Shown: positions 63,183-64,000 of the stretch, in pieces
How the letters are laid out: each line of letters starts with the position of its first letter
Position numbering within the stretch: the first letter of the stretch is position 1
Assembly: GCA_943846655.1 (NCBI GenBank)
Contig: OX044352.1
Coordinates: 868,001-932,000 of the forward strand
Direction: 5' to 3'
DNA from: Porticoccus sp002390525
GTDB lineage: Bacteria > Pseudomonadota > Gammaproteobacteria > Pseudomonadales > Porticoccaceae
Length of the DNA stretch: 64,000 bases
Made by a program: the position numbers and the translations under genes
The notes under the pieces: generated by a model
Told to the model about the DNA's origin: nothing
The model's input: the letters and a program-made list of their open reading frames with translations, nothing else
Databases searched by the model: none

Positions 63183-64000
63183 ATGACGATATCGACTTTT
63201 GAAGATAAACCTGCTGTAGACCGACAAAAAATGAACCTTTTGGGATTATCTCCTGAAAAACTGGAAAAATTTTTTAAAGATATGGGAGAAAAACCATTTC
63301 GAGCTACACAAGTTTTAAAGTGGATACATCAAATTGGAGTCGACGACTTTGATCAAATGACCAATCTCGCAAAAGATCTTCGGGAAAAGATGAAATCTAT
63401 TGCAGAAATTAAAGCGCCTGAGGTTGTTAGTTATCATGAATCCAAAGATGGTACATGTAAATGGATTATACGAGTTACAGGTGGCGATTGTGTTGAAGCG
63501 GTATTTATACCAGAAAAAGATCGAGGAACACTCTGTATCTCTTCACAAGTTGGTTGCGCTCTAGATTGTAGTTTTTGTGCTACAGGGAAACAGGGATTTA
63601 GTCGTGATCTTGACGCCTTTGAAATTATTGGACAGTTATGGATCGCAGTAAAAGCTTTTAATTCTTTTGGTGACAAAGCTAATAGAGTAGTAAGTAATGT
63701 TGTTATGATGGGAATGGGTGAACCGCTTCTGAATTTTGATAACGTTGTAGACTCTATGGGTTTAATGCTAAATGATAATGCATACGGTCTATCAAAAAGG
63801 CGTGTAACGCTTAGCACTTCTGGTGTTGTTCCCATGATTGATAAATTGGCTGAGGTTAGTGATGTATCTCTAGCCATTTCATTACATGCACCTAATGATG
63901 AGCTTCGAGATCAGCTAGTCCCTATAAATAAAAAATACCCCATTTCTTTGTTGCTTGCTTCTGCGCAACGTTATCTTGATAAGATGCCAGATGTTCGCCG
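63183..64000 (+). CDS. rlmN: 23S rRNA/tRNA adenine-C2 methyltransferase RlmN, 3' end beyond window
   Basis: Radical-SAM enzyme that methylates A2503 of 23S rRNA and A37 of some tRNAs. The 272 visible codons run to the right edge without a stop. The radical-SAM cysteines are in GCALDCSFCATGKQGF (C-x3-C-x2-C), and MGMGEPLLNFDNVV and LSTSGVVPMIDKLAE are typical. The N-terminal accessory domain (about 10-95) includes FRATQVLKWIHQ. The second catalytic cysteine near the C-terminus lies off the edge. The ATG at 63183 is used. Confidence 0.95.
   Translation, partial: MTISTFEDKPAVDRQKMNLLGLSPEKLEKFFKDMGEKPFRATQVLKWIHQIGVDDFDQMTNLAKDLREKMKSIAEIKAPEVVSYHESKDGTCKWIIRVTGGDCVEAVFIPEKDRGTLCISSQVGCALDCSFCATGKQGFSRDLDAFEIIGQLWIAVKAFNSFGDKANRVVSNVVMMGMGEPLLNFDNVVDSMGLMLNDNAYGLSKRRVTLSTSGVVPMIDKLAEVSDVSLAISLHAPNDELRDQLVPINKKYPISLLLASAQRYLDKMPDVR

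Noticed and set aside
63434..63877. 147-aa open frame on the minus strand
   Set aside because: It lies antisense to rlmN, whose motifs fill the plus strand; it shows no domain and has no upstream ribosome-binding site.
1..64000. tRNA, rRNA, CRISPR, insertion sequence or prophage genes
   Set aside because: I looked for cloverleaf-like stretches, regular direct repeats with spacers, transposase or integrase motifs and terminal inverted repeats, and saw none.

Overview
The window is a 64-kb piece of an AT-rich gammaproteobacterial chromosome made almost entirely of housekeeping genes. The gene families point to Gammaproteobacteria: BamA/BamC/Skp, LpxA/B/D/L, IscR-HscA-IscX, RsmJ, GlnD, SlyX and NlpD. 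So does the order rpsB-tsf-pyrH-frr-uppS-cdsA-dxr-rseP-bamA-skp-lpxD-fabZ-lpxA-lpxB-rnhB-dnaE-accA-tilS-pyrG-kdsA-eno-ftsB-ispD-ispF-pcm-nlpD. A Pseudomonas-type DapD and a metallo-hydrolase beside bamC suggest a relative of the Pseudomonadales/Oceanospirillales side. The low GC and short intergenic gaps would fit an uncultured, partly streamlined lineage. I cannot name the species.

Layout. 1-4.4 kb: peroxiredoxin (cut by the left edge), slyX, maeB, a decayed [2Fe-2S] ferredoxin pseudogene and rnt. 4.4-11 kb: pyrC, argG, gloA, a D-amino acid transaminase, alr, purC and a DoxX protein. 11.2-17.6 kb: fabV, lpxL, dapA, bamC, an MBL hydrolase, a 532-nt AT-rich gap with DnaA-box-like sequences, and rsmJ. 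17.6-25.7 kb, minus strand: map-glnD-dapC-nth-yffB-dapD-dapE, which together with dapA holds four steps of the succinylase lysine/diaminopimelate pathway. From 26 kb almost everything lies on the plus strand: translation (rpsB, tsf, frr), UMP kinase, isoprenoid and phospholipid synthesis, outer-membrane assembly, lipid A synthesis, DNA polymerase III alpha, AccA, CTP synthase, KDO8P synthase, enolase, FtsB and IspD/F. Next come pcm, a DUF368 polyprenyl-phosphate transporter candidate, nlpD, suhB (minus) and trmJ. The right end is a complete isc operon (iscR-S-U-A-hscB-hscA-fdx-iscX), then ndk and the 5' part of rlmN.

The genes serve envelope construction (undecaprenyl phosphate, CDP-diacylglycerol, lipid A, BAM, peptidoglycan precursors), nucleotide and lysine synthesis, and Fe-S assembly. 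No mobile element, CRISPR array, rRNA or tRNA is visible, and I found no convincing novel multigene system. The points most worth a second look are the DnaA-box inverted repeat in the 16.2-16.8 kb gap, paired TGACATGTCA palindromes between map and rpsB, a long charged tail on ribosomal protein S2, a Fur-like palindrome in the iscR leader, the ferredoxin pseudogene, and the absence of truD, surE and rpoS from their usual places.
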